Shown: positions 30,963 through 44,345, counted from the stretch's first letter. The stretch is DNA of 64,000 nt from Hygrophila difformis (GCA_030278955.1 JAOANR010000004.1:14062428-14126427), one strand, 5' to 3'. Notes: generated from the sequence alone by a model not told the origin. Translations and numbers: made by a program.

Positions 30963-32075
30963 ATGGGGGTATTCACACGTGAAAGGAATGTGCCAAGAAA
31001 CGATGATGGGGGTCTACCAGAAATGGACGATGGCCTTATCAGTATTTTCAGATATGCAGGGCGTGGTCAAGGTAGAACTAAAAAACGGCGGTTGTCCCAA
31101 GAAGAATTGGCAGCCATCCACAAGTACCTACTATTAAATTGCACAGAGTTTGAGGATTATATTGAGTTAGTATCATAATTCATTAACTTAATAATTTTCG
31201 CATGCAAAAAAGGCTCTATCATTTTATATGTATGTGACCGCAATACATTTTACAGGGTGTTCCAAGAACAACTGCACAAAGACAATATTCGAATAACCGA
31301 AGCTAAATGTGATAAAGCGATAGAGAATGTATTTCCGAAATGGTTGGATTCATATTTGACTGACAATCCACCCGAAATCCCATGTCTCTTTCATGTCGCA
31401 CAAGGGCCTCTTCTAATTGCAACCTCATATTCCATGTACTTTGTGAATGGAATGAAATTTCACACCAAGTGTCACGGTAATCATAGATCAACCTATAACA
31501 GTAGAGTTTGCATTACTAGCCTTTCAGGAGATTATTACAGAATACTAGAGGAGGTTATTGTCGCAGAGTATCCTGCATTGCCAATCAAACAGGTTACTTA
31601 CTTTAAATGTAGATGGTTTGATCCTCGTGAGGGGATTGGGTCCCGAACCCATTCGAACTACAAAATAGTTGAAGTGAACAAAATAAAATCATTACCCATT
31701 TACGAACCCTTCATCTTTGCGAATCAACCAGAGCAAGTGTGTAATGTCCTATTCCCGTCAATGAGATCCACATCTGGAGGGAGTGATTGGGTGGCTGTAT
31801 GCAAAGTTTAACCGAGAGGTCTGATTACTGTGAAAATGGGGGAGGAGGCCGAAGCATTCCAGGTTTATGTGGCAGATTAACTCAGACTTGAGACTTCCAT
31901 GATTACATCAAGTCGAGAACGATTAACAGACGATGTGGTGCAATATGTAGACTTACAGCAGGATGAGGACGACGAGTCTTCATCATCATTGGATATGAGT
32001 GTTGGTGATGAGTTGGAGGATGATGATCTGGATGATCCTTCACATGAGATTTCAGATGAAGATTTCAAAGTTTAA
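30963..32075 (+). pseudogene. CACTA TNP2-type protein fragment with DUF4216
   Basis: Two exons: 30963-31165 and 31256 onward, donor GA/GTTAGT and acceptor TACAG/G. The first has RRLSQEELAAIHKYLLLNC, the segment before DUF4216 in CACTA transposases. The second carries DUF4216 itself (VTYFKCRWFDPREGIG, NYKIVEVNKIKSLPIYEPFIFA, SGGSDWVAV). After an in-frame TAA at 31811 the frame continues, with another stop near 31878, to an acidic tail (QQDEDDESSSSLD, DELEDDDLDDPSHE) ending 32075. The TNP2 catalytic region is missing upstream. Decayed remnant. Confidence 0.8.
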
Positions 32076-33187
32076 AATGTGAATCAATTTATCATACCAA
32101 TCTCTCGTCACAATTTACTTCTAGCGCTGTAAATATTATCGTAACTATTTACCAGTCAGTTGTATCATAATTTTCCTTCATATTTGCAGATGGATGCTCA
32201 GGGGGCTGGCTCGTCTTCTAGCACTCCACGTGGTAGCTCTTCCCAGATGGGCACGCCACGACGACGGCTGAGTCGTGCTGAAATTCTAGCACTAATCCGA
32301 GAAAGGCGGGAGCGGTCCCGTCAACAGGGAGCATGTATGTTTTTATTCAATTTTTTATAACATAATATCCTATTCATCTTGATTTGTTTTAAACTTTTGA
32401 ATGACAGTTGCTGCTTCAGGTTCGAAAGAGCAACCACATGGTGCCCAAGACGCTGACGAGCCTGCTGTACCAGAGACCCCGCCACCACATGTCCCAGGTA
32501 TGCATATTATGAATTTATAACAATGTTATATAATGTAATGTCATTAAATCTTCTTTGTTAGGGGCTGGAAATAATGCTGTGAATGCGCCAGCGCAACAGG
32601 CTGCAGCTAATAGGATATTGATTGGACAGAACAAGAAGGGAGTGTAAGTTAATTATTTAAATGTCTAACCATTTCTTAAATATTTTTTCAAACTAATATT
32701 ATTACTTGCTGCAGAATTGACTTCCCGAATAAAGTTGTGAAAACAATCGCGGAATGCTATGGTTTGCGGACTGACAATGAGGGGATAAGTTGGGGGAAGG
32801 TGTCACAAGCCACGAAAAATTTCTATTCGGGTGAATTTCAAGTTCGTTCGTCTCTTCCAATTAAATTAGCTCATTCAATATATATTTACTGATGGTAAAT
32901 TGTGCATACATTGCAGAAGTTTGCTCCTTGGGAACCCCAACACAATTTAATTGTGAAGGAGTGGGAGAAAAAGAACATAGCAAGGTATGTCTTTGTCTTC
33001 GGAGTTTTTTTGATGGTTTGTGTCTTGATTTTATATCGTGGCTATGAAAATATATTAATATGTTGGTCATTCACGAACTTCTAGATACAAGGATTACATT
33101 CTAGATATAAGGAAGCATAAAAGGCCAATGCCGTCGGATGCTGCAGTTGCTGCCAGATGGCAGGCGATTTGAGATTCTGAAGATTTC

Positions 33188-36100
33188 TGTAATACCCCGT
33201 AAAATAGACATTTATTTTTGACGATATGTATTCCGAATAAATAAATAAACATATTCAAATTGTTTTGAACTACGTTATGGCTTGATCCCTTCACTGGGTA
33301 CGTAGGCAGCTTAGAAGTCTTAATTCTAAGTTCAGTCACAAAATAATAAAACAAACAAAAAGTCCTTAGCACGAGAAAAGCTGAAACACAACTTCGAGGA
33401 CGAAGTTGATTCTTAAGGAGGGTAGACTGTAATACTCGAGAATTTTGCAATATAAAATAAATAAATAAATAAATAAATAAACGATAAATAAATATAATAA
33501 ATAAATAAATAATTAAAAGAAGAAATGAGAAAAGGAATTTAATTCAAGAAGGAATTAAATATCCAAGAACCCGTGAAGTCGAAAATAATTTAATTAAATA
33601 AATTATTGCACGGGAACCAAATATAGATGGACTTAATATTTCGAACCCGAAATTAATTTGAGATCCCAAATAAATTTGAAATAGGATTTAAAGTTCAAGA
33701 GATAGCCAAAAAAAAAATAGAAGGAGAAAGGCCCAAAGAGAAGACAAAGGGCCAAAAGGAAGGAGGAAGAGGAAGGCCCAAAGGGATTGCACGACCCAGC
33801 CCAGACCGTGGCCCAGTCTGGGTCCGCGCGGTGTCCGCGTGGGGTTTGCACAAACCCAGCGCCAACCCCACGCCAGCAGCGCAGTCGCGGCGTTCCGCGA
33901 TTTTCTCGCCCGATTCCGGATTTTTCGACTTTCGGTTGAACATCTTTCGACTCTAGACTCTTAGAGTCAGATCTTGGACGCCCTAGGTCTTAGTTATCTA
34001 TAAATAAACCCTCTTGGAAGCCCCAAACTCTTTACGAGACCCTACGAAATCTCTCTATACATTCGAAACCCTAAATCCGGAGTCGTCGGAGGCACGAAAC
34101 CAAGGCTTGGACTGTTGGACGAAAATTTCAAGATCTCCAGCGTTGTGGTAAGCCTCGATCAATCCTTGTTCCATATACAATTCGAAAACGAATCCTAATT
34201 AAACCTCTTTTCTATTCTAAACCCCGATCCGGACGCGTTGAGGGGAAACGAAGGATCTCGGAGAGAGAACGAAGAACGTGGAAGCCACGCCTCCGAATCA
34301 TCGAGCCGAGACATCCGTAAATCTGTAAGTTAACCTTACTATGGTTTTGGGCGAATTAAAATACATCTAATCTCAAGATTTAATCAAGAACATAAATTCT
34401 GTCCACACGAAAACCATTACAGCGCAGCGTTTTTGGACGAATTTTTAGGAACCTTAAAACTGTTCAAACGAGAAAACTTAAAACATGAAAATCGTTCCTA
34501 AGGCTTAGATCTACCTACTGTAAAATTTTCAGAATTTTTCATGATGATTTTCTATATGAAATTCACTCGAAACCGAACTGCATTAAATCTGGATCTTGGA
34601 ATTCTTGACTGAACTCTAGTTCGAACTTGTTGGTGATTTTTACCTTAGTTCTAGACCGATTTAGGATTGGCGTTGAACATAAGAATTGTAGATCTATGAG
34701 TTTAGAACATCTCTGTAAAAGTTTAGAATTTTTAGTTAAGATTTGAACCTCCGAACCTGAGCTGATCCGATCTGCGTTCGTACCGAAATCGAGAAACTTG
34801 AACAAAATTAGTTTCGAACTTGATGACGTTTTTGACATTAGATCTAAACCGATTTGGAACTTTAGCCGAACATGAAAGTTGTAGATATATGTCTTAGGTA
34901 TCTCTCTGTAAAAGTTCATTAAATTTGGAGTTATTTTGCTATGGTAGATCTTGATAATCTTGAACTGCTGTACATGAAATTCGGACAGATTAATGTTATG
35001 ACAAAAATTGACATTTTTCACCTACTTCCGTATCTCGGATTGAAAAACGTAAAACATGAAACTTGTTCATCTCTGTGTTTCGGAGTTACCGGTAAATTTT
35101 CAGAATGATCCGGCTTAAAATTAAATTTTTAAATATTTTTGGAGCCAAACAGCGACTAGTGAAATTATATGTTGAAACGTGTGAAATTTGTGAAACTTGT
35201 TTTGACCTTGCGGGTTCGATTCCCCAAGGGCGTCCGTGTCCCTGTGGGTTCGATTCCCCAGGATGTCTGTGTCAAGCCTTGCGGGTTCAATTCCCCGGGG
35301 TGTATGTTTTCCTGCGGGTTCGATTCCCCAGGATGTCTGTGTCAAACCTTGCGGGTTCGATTCCCCAGGGTGTGTTTGAGTTCTTGCGGGTTCGATTCCC
35401 CAAGGGCAATTGTCTGTGTCTAACCTTGCGGGTTCGATTCCCCAGGGTGTATGTGAGTTCTTGCGGGTTCGATTCCCCAAGGGCGATTGTCTGTCTTCCT
35501 GCGGGTTCGATTCCCCAGGATATGTGTTGATTCCTATGGGTTCGATTCCCTAGGATGTATTTGAGTTCTTGCGGGTTCGATTCCCCAAGGGCGAACTATA
35601 CTAGATCATATTGAACAAAGGTGGAAGAATGGAATCCTGAAATACTTGAATATTTTTCCTATTTAAATTATGCCTTTAAATTATATCTTGCGATTATTTT
35701 ATCATGTTGTTGAATTATGATCTTATGGAAATCCTTGTCTTTTGAATTATGCAATTAAATTATTATTAGATGGATAAAATTAAATCATGTCTTGTATGAA
35801 CATGTTTTCTTTAAATCTAATTAAAGGCTTTGAAACCTCATAATCATGTTTGTGTTAACTTACTCAGCAAATCTTTGCTGACCAAACCATACTTTTTCCC
35901 ATATTTCTTTCAGAGCTGAAGAATATGCATCATCATATGCATTTATGGGAATGTTGGGGAACACTTTATTCTTAAATTTTGTTTTAGACTAGACCTTGCA
36001 TGAACGGGTCTGTTTAACCCGTGATTAGGCCATGTTGGCCCTATTTTTATATTCCGCTGCATTATATATGTAAATATTATTTTTCGCTGCAACTTTGATG

Positions 36101-36261
36101 TATTATTTTTTTAAATTATATATGAATGGGCTGTTTGAATATTTTAAATTCTGAAAAACCATAGCCTTGCATCTCTTTAGTAAGCTCGGAGAAACCGTGT
36201 CTTGCTAGGGAGGTGTGGCGGTGACATCCCGACCTGGGTGACCAAAAACCGGGGTGTTACA
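33188..36261 (+). mobile_element. Solo LTR of the Tekay-related family, in the TNPA exon
   Basis: 3074 bp, TGTAATACCCC...GGTGTTACA, flanked by ATTTC (33183-33187 and 36262-36266). TATA box TCTATAAATAAA at about 33997-34008. Contains the shared TACGTA motif (33255-33340), an internal purine tract followed by a second TGTAATACTCGAG (33428), a TAAA microsatellite (about 33457-33512), donor-like GTAAGTTAAC at 34325, a T-arm-like hairpin array (35209-35593) and an acceptor-like TTTCTTTCAG ending 35913. Confidence 0.9.
35209..35593 (+). repeat. Array of 11 tRNA T-arm-like units
   Basis: Eleven units of 33-42 bp, each with GCGGGTTCGATTCCCC or a one-base variant, separated by a variable part. GGTTCGATTCC is a perfect pol III B box, and GGG/CCC can pair around the TTCGATT loop as in a tRNA T-arm. 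No A box or full cloverleaf, so not tRNA genes. Confidence 0.9.
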
Positions 36262-37161
36262 ATTTCAAAAATAAACAAGCCAGAAGTGAATTGAACCGTC
36301 GACGGGGTGATGAAAATGCGCCGACCCTCCCCACTCACACAGCTGGTTCAAGGTCACATCTTGCTACACATGTGGCACTGGTATAAAATTTCTATCTTTT
36401 ATTTCTAACATAAGCTACTCAATTAAATAATTTATTACGTGTTAACAGAAACTAAAATTATTTATTATATAGGAAACTCAACATGACAGGCCGGTCTACT
36501 ATCCAGAACTACACGAGCACACGCATATGAGGAAGCACGAGAAGGAGCAGTGGATTACACATGGGGATCTGGAGGTCCAGGTACAGTGTTACAAACCACA
36601 CATTATGGTCAAATATTGATTGTATTTGATTGTATTGCTTATGAATCAGTTTTCACTACCATTAGAAACTTGGTACATGTTTGGTATAGAATATCTAAAT
36701 TTTTTGTTAACTTCAAAACCAGCAGGAATACAATGCTATTGTGGGGACATTAACCCAAGATCCAGACACTCAGGTAGAATTTGATCCAAACCAGCTCTTC
36801 GTCGATATAGCAGGTGGGCGTGATAGGCGCAAGTCGATTTATGGTTTAGGTATGGGTGTATTTATTTTTTTAGATGTTGCTCATACGACATTACATAAAT
36901 CTTGCAGTACCTCATCATGTTTGACATTTCAATATTTCTTGATGAATAAATAGAGGTTCACTTGCGAAGGCTATTCCGACCACTTACGGGGCTGACACCG
37001 CTGACGACTCGAGCATGTACAATGTCAAAAGGGACTAGTTTGAAGCTTTAAAGACAACAATGGAGGAATAGTCCCAGAGGTCGAAGACGATTGAGGAGGA
37101 GGTGGAGAGATTGAAAGTGTAACACCCCGGATTTGATAACCTAGGCCGGGATGCCACCGCC

Positions 37162-40051
37162 TATAACATCCCGAAAAATTAATTCATAATTAATTAAATT
37201 AATTGCGATCAATTAAATAGTATTAGTTAACATGGGTTAATTAATTAGAGGATTTGGATACACAAGCCCAAGTGCTTGAAATAATAAGATAAGAAGAGAA
37301 GCCCAAGTTAATATTGAGAAAGAAAAAGAGGAGTCTACTATGACAGACCCAACATTCTAAGCCATAACCCATTGGCCCGGCCCGGTTCCACCTTTCCCCA
37401 CAAAGCTCGGTCAAAATTGGAGTTGGGGCATTCTTTCTCATTTCTAAAAGTCTCACCACCGAGCTCACACCTTGAGAAGAGAATGGATGATAGGAGATTG
37501 GAAGCTCTTGATTCTACCTCAAATTAATTGGGAAAATTCTTGCTTTCCAATGGGGTAAGTCTAATCTCTTCAATTATCTTGTGTAGGTGTGAGTTAAGGT
37601 TAGATTTTGATGATAATTGGAAGGTGACGGTAATGGTGGGTTTTGGGAGGTTTTTGATCTTTGTTGATTTAAGCTTCAATTCTTGTTTATTTACTCAAAT
37701 CTATACTTTAGACATAGTTTGGAGCTTGTTGGTGTAAATTCTTTTAAGTTGGGTGAAAAGGATGAGGGCCGACTGTAAGGGTTCAAAGTTTTGGGGGTTT
37801 TGTGTTCTTTAAATGTATTTCACTTATTCTTGCTTAATGGATGAGTTTTGATGTATGCATGCTTGTTTGGAAGTTGAATTGGTGGAAAATTTTGGATTTG
37901 GAAACAGGTGGGCGCTGACAGGTTTGAGGACAAATTGGGGAAAATTGTGTTTATGAAATCTATATAATTCTTGGGGTTGGTTGTCTATATGGTATGACTA
38001 TGTGAAAGTTATGGAATTTTTGGAATTGTGGTGATGAAGCCACGGCAGTACATGACTTTGGGGATAGGATTCCTTTTAAACTTTGAGTTGAGCTTTCAAA
38101 ATTATGTAGGAATATGTTTAATTATTATATAATCATGTTTAGTTAATAAAATAAACAAATTCTTGTTGAGTGGTGAAGATAGGGGTGGCGGCAGTGACTT
38201 GTTTTTTTTGGATTTTAGATATTTTTGTGCTCAACTTATTAAATTATGGAATTGTGTTGTAACTTGCTTGTCATGCTCTTTTGGAAGTTGGGTTATGAAC
38301 TCTTTTATTGAATCGAAGAGGTAATGTTGGGAATTGGTTCCAAGACATTGTTACAAGTTTCAATTTATTCTCATCTTATTATGAATTCTCTAAAATTTAT
38401 TTGATGGAGTGGAATATATTTTATAAAATGGAACTTGAATAGTCCAGGAGAATTGAGATTCAAAATTTAGAGTCTTATGAGAAGGTGTGGTTGTGACAAG
38501 TGTTTTAAGGGTAGGCCTTTAAACAAATGTTGTATTGTTAACCTTGTTAGTTCCTCAAAATTGTAGGTGGTACTTGGAAGAGAGAGACAACGATATCGTG
38601 TTTGGATGACTTTGAAGAATTTGAAGCTTCGAATGAAGGCAAGGGAGTAGAATAGTGTAAAGAATTCAGAGATTGGCCGGGATTTGGCCGGAGCGACCAA
38701 ATTCCGCTCGTTCCCCGTGTTTTGGTGGTTTATTTATGTCTTTATTCATTTATGGTGGACTTTAAGTTAATATGTGAAATAGCATATTATGGTATTAAAT
38801 GTGTAGACTCGCACGAATATGTATTCGTGATATTATAGGGATATATGGGACACATATATCTCTATGTTGTTATTCACCATTATCTGAGGCTTGGTAACCC
38901 TCGTGTTATACAGATGAAGGTAGAACTAGTTGTTCCTGACAGGTGTGGATTGCCAGTATGTGAGGCGTGGCAAACCTCAGTCATGTGTATGTTGTCCTTG
39001 AACTCATTCCCGTGTTTCTCTCTTTGTGTTTGATTTTGGATTTATTCCCTTATCTGGATTTGACCCGTAGGGATATTCAGCTGATATCCCGGGTCTGTGT
39101 GTTGTGCGAGTTGCACGTTTTGGCAATTGGGCGTGTACCCTGTGCCTGTACTGTTTTGGCAATTGGGCGTGTACCCTATGCCTGTACCCGCTGGACGCCG
39201 CTCTGGTCAGTGTAGACTATCCGGCTCCCTCACCAGTGTTATTGGCCCTGCGTAGGCTGTTCGTCCGCGGCGGGGGCGACGTTGACGGGCAGTTCATTGT
39301 GATGGGAGAGGGTGGTGTCCTCTCGCCAATGATGACCGTCGACCATGGTTATTAGGAAACGCGTTAGACATGATTATTTGTTGCATTTAGGATAGATAGA
39401 CACAGAGGTCATGTCATTCATTCATCATGTCGTAACACTTATTTGATTGCAGTGGTTGAAGCACCGGTATGGGACGGTGTGATGGTTTGCATTTTTTTAC
39501 TTATGTATTTATTAATTTTGTTAATGTTTGACAGTATTATGTTGGTTGATGAATCCCCGTTCCCCCCATTATTCTTTCCCTTGCTCAGTACCCGTACTGA
39601 CTCTCTGTTATTTTTCTTTTATAGATACTCCTGAAATGGCGCAGTGCATTGGGCATATTGAAGGGTTGGGGATGAGCGAATATATTTTATTTCTGAAATG
39701 GTTTTTGCTTACTTAGTTAATTGATATATTATGTTCTATTTATAGTTAATTATTCTGCCTTGAGTTTTAATATATTTAGAAAGGCCGGTGAGCCGTAGTT
39801 AGTTAGAGACTTCGATCTGTTACTGTGTTAATATGTTAACTGATAATTATGAGATTGATAGCAGGGCCGGATGCTCGGATATGTTGTTTAAGTGGTTGCG
39901 TTTTACTACGTTGTAGTGTGGTGGGTTTTCTGATTCTACAGGTACCCGGCTTCGTGTTACAGACCCTAAGTTGACTGGCCAACAGCTTAGGTGATGTAGC
40001 ACGGCAGTGACGTCACGAAAATTTTTGGTTTAAAATTTTTGGGGCGTTACA
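37162..40051 (+). repeat. Left LTR of the LARD-like element
   Basis: Starts TATAACATCCC (probably from TGTAAC) and ends GGGGCGTTACA. Splice-like donor GGGGTAAGT at 37553-37560. Two tandem GGCAATTGGGCGTGTACCC hairpins at 39122-39182 (GGCA/TGCC with inner GGG/CCC). Acceptor-like TTTTTCTTTTATAG ending 39624. It keeps the empty sites TGTAT (38986-38990) and CCAAG (about 38339-38343) that are filled in the right LTR. Confidence 0.85.
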
Positions 40052-43000
40052 AGGTGGTATCAGAGCGGGTCTGCTCTAGTATGAGTTAAAATTTTGAAAA
40101 TGGCATGTGGTGAGATGTGCGGGGGTTGCATATAGCATAGATTTGCATTGTTATATGTTGGATAATTGAATTTATTGCACTTATTTTTATATTTTTTTTT
40201 AATTCGTAAACTGCGCCCTTGTGGGCTCGAGACAGTTTTTAAGAGATAACTGTGGTTGGACTGCAAGGATATCTCAGGAGATCTATGTTTCTTCCCGGAT
40301 GGCAACTTGTATAGGAGTTGCCAATGATCATTGTTATTGCTACTGTGTTAGTTATTTTACTAACTTGTCATATCATGACAATATTTTGTGCATTTATTTA
40401 AGCAACTTATAGGTACCAAAAATCGCGACTACTTGAATAGAGCATATAGCCATGAAGCACACGAGCAGCCATGGGGTCACGATTCCCAAACATTGAATGG
40501 TGATCCATTGTCTGATAATCAAAGCTGCATCAGACTAATGTCCAGGCATTTCCAAATACAAAGATATCACGAGGCACTCTGAATAATTTGAATGTATACA
40601 TTTTATCCTACTATTCTTATGTTTCTATTTTCTTATTATGAGAAAATAAAATACTTCTGCTGCTTTTCTTATAATCCGTTGAAGCTTTTGTGCACATTTT
40701 GGTATCAGTTTATTTTCCTCCGACTGTGTCATCTCTTATTTGGATACGTACTGTTACTTCAATTCGAGCATTATGAGAATAATGTTCCTGACATCTCTTA
40801 AAAGAAGCCAAGACATCTCTTAAAAGAAGCCATGTTGACAGGGGATGCCAGATTGCAATATTTCAGCCGCAACTCTTCCATTTTATTTTATTGGTTAGCA
40901 TAGAATATCGTCTTTCTTTTGCTCTCCTTAAAACTTTTGAATGTGCTCTGGGGAACATTCTAGCGTCAGTTTCCTTCTTTGAGTTTAATTCCTTCTCTCC
41001 GAATCAGGACAATTGATATTCACCTTATACACCCTAATGTTTCTAGTTCTACTTATTCGTACTTGTCATTATAATCAGAAATCTTTATTAGTTTCATCGG
41101 ATGTTCCTTCATTGAATCTGAAGCCCTTGTTTTTCATCGACTTGTTCCAGCTAGTTCTATTGTAAAATCACGCTATATGTGTCATCCTTTTCGGTATTGA
41201 TACTTTATTTCAGAAGTCCTTCGAGTTATTATTTGCCCCTCTACTAGCGATTCCGTCCTGTTGCCACTACAATTCTCTTACCTTCACTGAGGCTCATACT
41301 AACGACACGGATTAAGTAGTTGTGAATTATTCTGCTCTTACTTAACTAGCCGTACTTATTCTATTAAAAAAAAGAGTCAAATTCAAGCGGTTAAAGAGAA
41401 GGGAGTGAAAAGGGTTTCTACGAAACTACTAATTACTACTGTCTATTTCCTAATGACATGCTTGAAAGCACTCAATGATGCTTTTATGCACGAGGATTCC
41501 GTAAACTGCCCATTGTCAACTTATTAGCGAAGCATCTTTCTTATACAATGCATTCTGCTGTAGAGCAAAATGTTATTTTATCTACCTTCACAAGGTTTCG
41601 TGGGCAAAATTTTTTGATGAATTCACAGTTTCCCTCCATTAGCATTCGAGGAGCTGGTTTTCGTTGCAATCACAAAATTCTGATAGACTAGAAAATTCTA
41701 CTTCGCTTACTATCGTGAGATAGAAATTGCATGTTCTCCTTTACATGCTGCAATTAGTTCCCGTCAAATCATGGATATCCGTTAAATGATTGCAATAGTG
41801 TTGCGCGTAGTATACTCAACTCTGAAGCCTTGAATAATATTGTCGAGTGAGGAGCAGAAAGTGGACGGTAAATAATCAAAACCGAATTAAGGCAGAATGC
41901 GGTCCAACGTAATTTTTAAAGACTGACTAGAGGTCATAGCAGTTACGAACAGTGGATATTACACCTTAATATGAGGACGAATCTAAGAACGTTATTGAAC
42001 CAATGGACGAGAATTGTATATTAATATACAAATCGAATTGATGTGCACTAAAGTCAGAATTGGCATGCAGAAAAATCGAGGAATTCATTACAGTTCCAAT
42101 ATTCCAACGGAGCAACTACGAGATTGAGAAAGCTACTCTACAGTATAAGGTATCGAACTAGGAAATTGAAGTCAACAACGGGATTCAATCTTGGAGAGTA
42201 TTGGGTAACTGGTAACAAAACTTAAGAGAAGACGTAGAATGAGCTCGAGATACGGACTACAAATGGATCGCAACCTTATTGAAAGACTACTTACCGGATA
42301 AGATCTGTTAAGCAAAGCATGAGATGTGGATTAAAAGGGAACATGTTGAGACCGTATACCAATGACGGATGAGAGGTGATGAATCTCGATGAGGTTGCAA
42401 GGTCAGTCCCTGTACAACTAAGATCACCCATGATTGTCGTGATTCTCTTATAACTACTGTTAACACACAAAAGATTATCTTGGTGTCGTTTGAGAATCAT
42501 TAGGGTAGGAAGCATGGACACTGACAAAGAAAGGGGATGATTCTTAAAAATAGTAAAGTTGAGTACATAATTCCTCAAGTAGACAAGCGGAATTGACGAA
42601 ATTCATCAGAGACATGATAAAATGAAATCGCCCATCAGGGTATGATCTTCTTACCGTCACCAGCGGCACACGAGAAATATGTTTACGTTATGCCAGAATC
42701 AACAAGAATGAAAATGTAGAGTCATGTAGGGAAAGAGTAGCTCATCGGAATAAGCACGATCGAACCCCTCGCGCGTCAAGTGAAAGCGGGAGTTAGTGAA
42801 AAAATTTCAGAGACAAGTTGAAAGAAACTCCAGACATGTAAAAGGTTATGCTGACATATAATCCTAAGATGTGAAATGGTGGTAAGAAATTGGGTGTGCA
42901 AGCTAGGTTTCAAGTCATAAATTCGGTTGGGAAGTATAGAAATTCTAGAATTGGGCCTATTGAATCAGTATGTCCGATGCAGGGATAGGTTCCACGTAAT

Positions 43001-43167
43001 TCAAAGGAACTATAGTGCATCCGAATGAGGGGACTCCACTTTACATACCGAGATGAATGTAACAGAGATGCAAGTAACGAAAGAGTACAATGACAACGGA
43101 TGATGGTGACCTCCTTAATTCATATCCTCGTGTCATTTGAGGACGAATGATCCTAAGGGGGAGGGAT
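40052..43167 (+). other. Non-coding interior of the LARD-like element
   Basis: No frame longer than about 95 codons and no motif of gag, protease, RT, RNase H or integrase that I can defend. It ends with TTTGAGGACGAATGATCC and AAGGGGGAGGGA, the usual end of a Ty3-gypsy internal region. An AAGACATCTCTTAAAAGAAGCC repeat is at about 40790-40830. Confidence 0.6.
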
Positions 43168-44345
43168 TATAACATCCCGAATAATTAATTTATAATTAAT
43201 TAAATTAATTGCGATCAATTAAATACAATTAGTTAACATGGGTTAATTAATTAGAGGATTTGGATACACAAGCCCAAGTGCTTGAAATAATAAGATAAGA
43301 AGAGAAGCCCAAGTTAATATTGAGAAAGAAAAAGAGGAGTCTACTATGACAGACCCAACATTCTAAGCCATAACCCATTGGCCCGGCCCGGTTCCACCTT
43401 TCCCCACAAAGCTCGGTCAAAATTGGAGTTGGGGCATTCTTTCTCATTTCTAAAAGTCTGACCACCGAGCTCACACCTTGAGAAGAGAATGGATTATAGG
43501 AGATTGGAAGCTCTTGATTCTACCTCAAATTAATTGGGAAAATTCTTGCTTTGCAATGGGGATCTCTTCAATTATCTTGTGTAGGTGTGAGTTAAGGTTA
43601 GATTTTGATGATAATTGGAAGGTGACGGTAATGGTGGGTTTTGGGGGGTTTTTGATCTTCGTTGATTTAAGCTTCAATTCTTGTTTATTTAGACTCCAAT
43701 CTATACTTTAGACATAGTTTGGAGCTTGTTGGTGTAAATTCTTTTAAGTTGGGTGAAAAGGATGAGGGCCGACTGTAAGGGTTCAAAGTTTTGGGGGTTT
43801 TGTGTTCTTTAAATGTATTTCACTTATTCTTGCTTAATGGATGAGTTTTGATGTATGCATGCTTGTTTGGAAGTTGAATTGGTGGAAAATTTTGGATTTG
43901 GAAACAGGTGGGCGCTGACAGGTTTGAGGACAAATTGGGGAAAATTGTGTTTATGAAATCTATATAATTCTTGGGGTTGGTTGTCTATATGGTATGACTA
44001 TGTGAAAGTTATGGAATTTTTGGAATTGTGGTGATGAAGCCTCGGCAGTACATGACTTTGGGGATGGGATTCCTTTTAAACTTTGAGTTGAGCTTTCAAA
44101 ATTATGTAGGAATATGTTTAATTATTATATAATCATGTTTAGTTAATAAAATAAACAAATTCTTGTTGAGTGGTGAAGATAGGGGTGGCGGCAGTGACTT
44201 GTTTTTTTTTGGGTTTTAGATATTTTTGTGCTCAAATTATTGAATTATGGAATTGTGTTGTAACTTGCTTGTCTTGCTCTTTTGGAAGTTGGGTTATGAA
44301 CTCTTTTATTGAATCGAAGAGGTAATGTTGGGAATTGGTTCCAAG

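Larger units (their letters stand above)
32190..37117 (+). pseudogene. CACTA-associated Transposase_24 (TNPA/Ptta-like) gene, broken
   Basis: Exons from splice sites: 32190-32334, 32408-32497, 32562-32643, 32715-32841, 32917-32984, 33085-33187, 36267-36380, 36473-36580, 36725-36849, and about 36956-37117. The core (VVKTIAECYGLRTDNEG, FAPWEPQHNLIVKEWEKK, then VYYPELHEHTHMRKHEKEQW and KSIYGLG) matches plant Ptta/Transposase_24 proteins that partner CACTA transposases. Breaks: a TGA at 33170, a solo LTR (33188-36261) in the exon with duplicated ATTTC, TAG codons in the last exon, and loss of the C-terminus to the chromovirus at 37118. The last exon looks like a coiled coil (IEEEVERLK). Confidence 0.8.

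Noticed and set aside
35105..35530. 141-residue plus-strand frame and a 119-residue minus-strand frame
   Set aside because: Both are translations of the T-arm-like tandem array and stay open because the unit lacks stops; not genes.
35209..35593. Cluster of tRNA genes
   Set aside because: Only T-arm/B-box sequence is repeated; no A box, acceptor stem or anticodon arm between units.
37241..37468. 75-residue minus-strand frame repeated identically at 43247-43474
   Set aside because: The identity comes from the two LTRs of one element; no start context, domain or splice support.
40221..40801. Frames of 63-69 residues in the LARD-like interior
   Set aside because: Short, no domain, no homology I recognise, in a region full of stops.
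41100..43100. Possible decayed integrase or pol in the LARD-like interior
   Set aside because: A few residues resemble pol (for example IGPIE near 42950), but no ordered set of motifs could be defended by eye.
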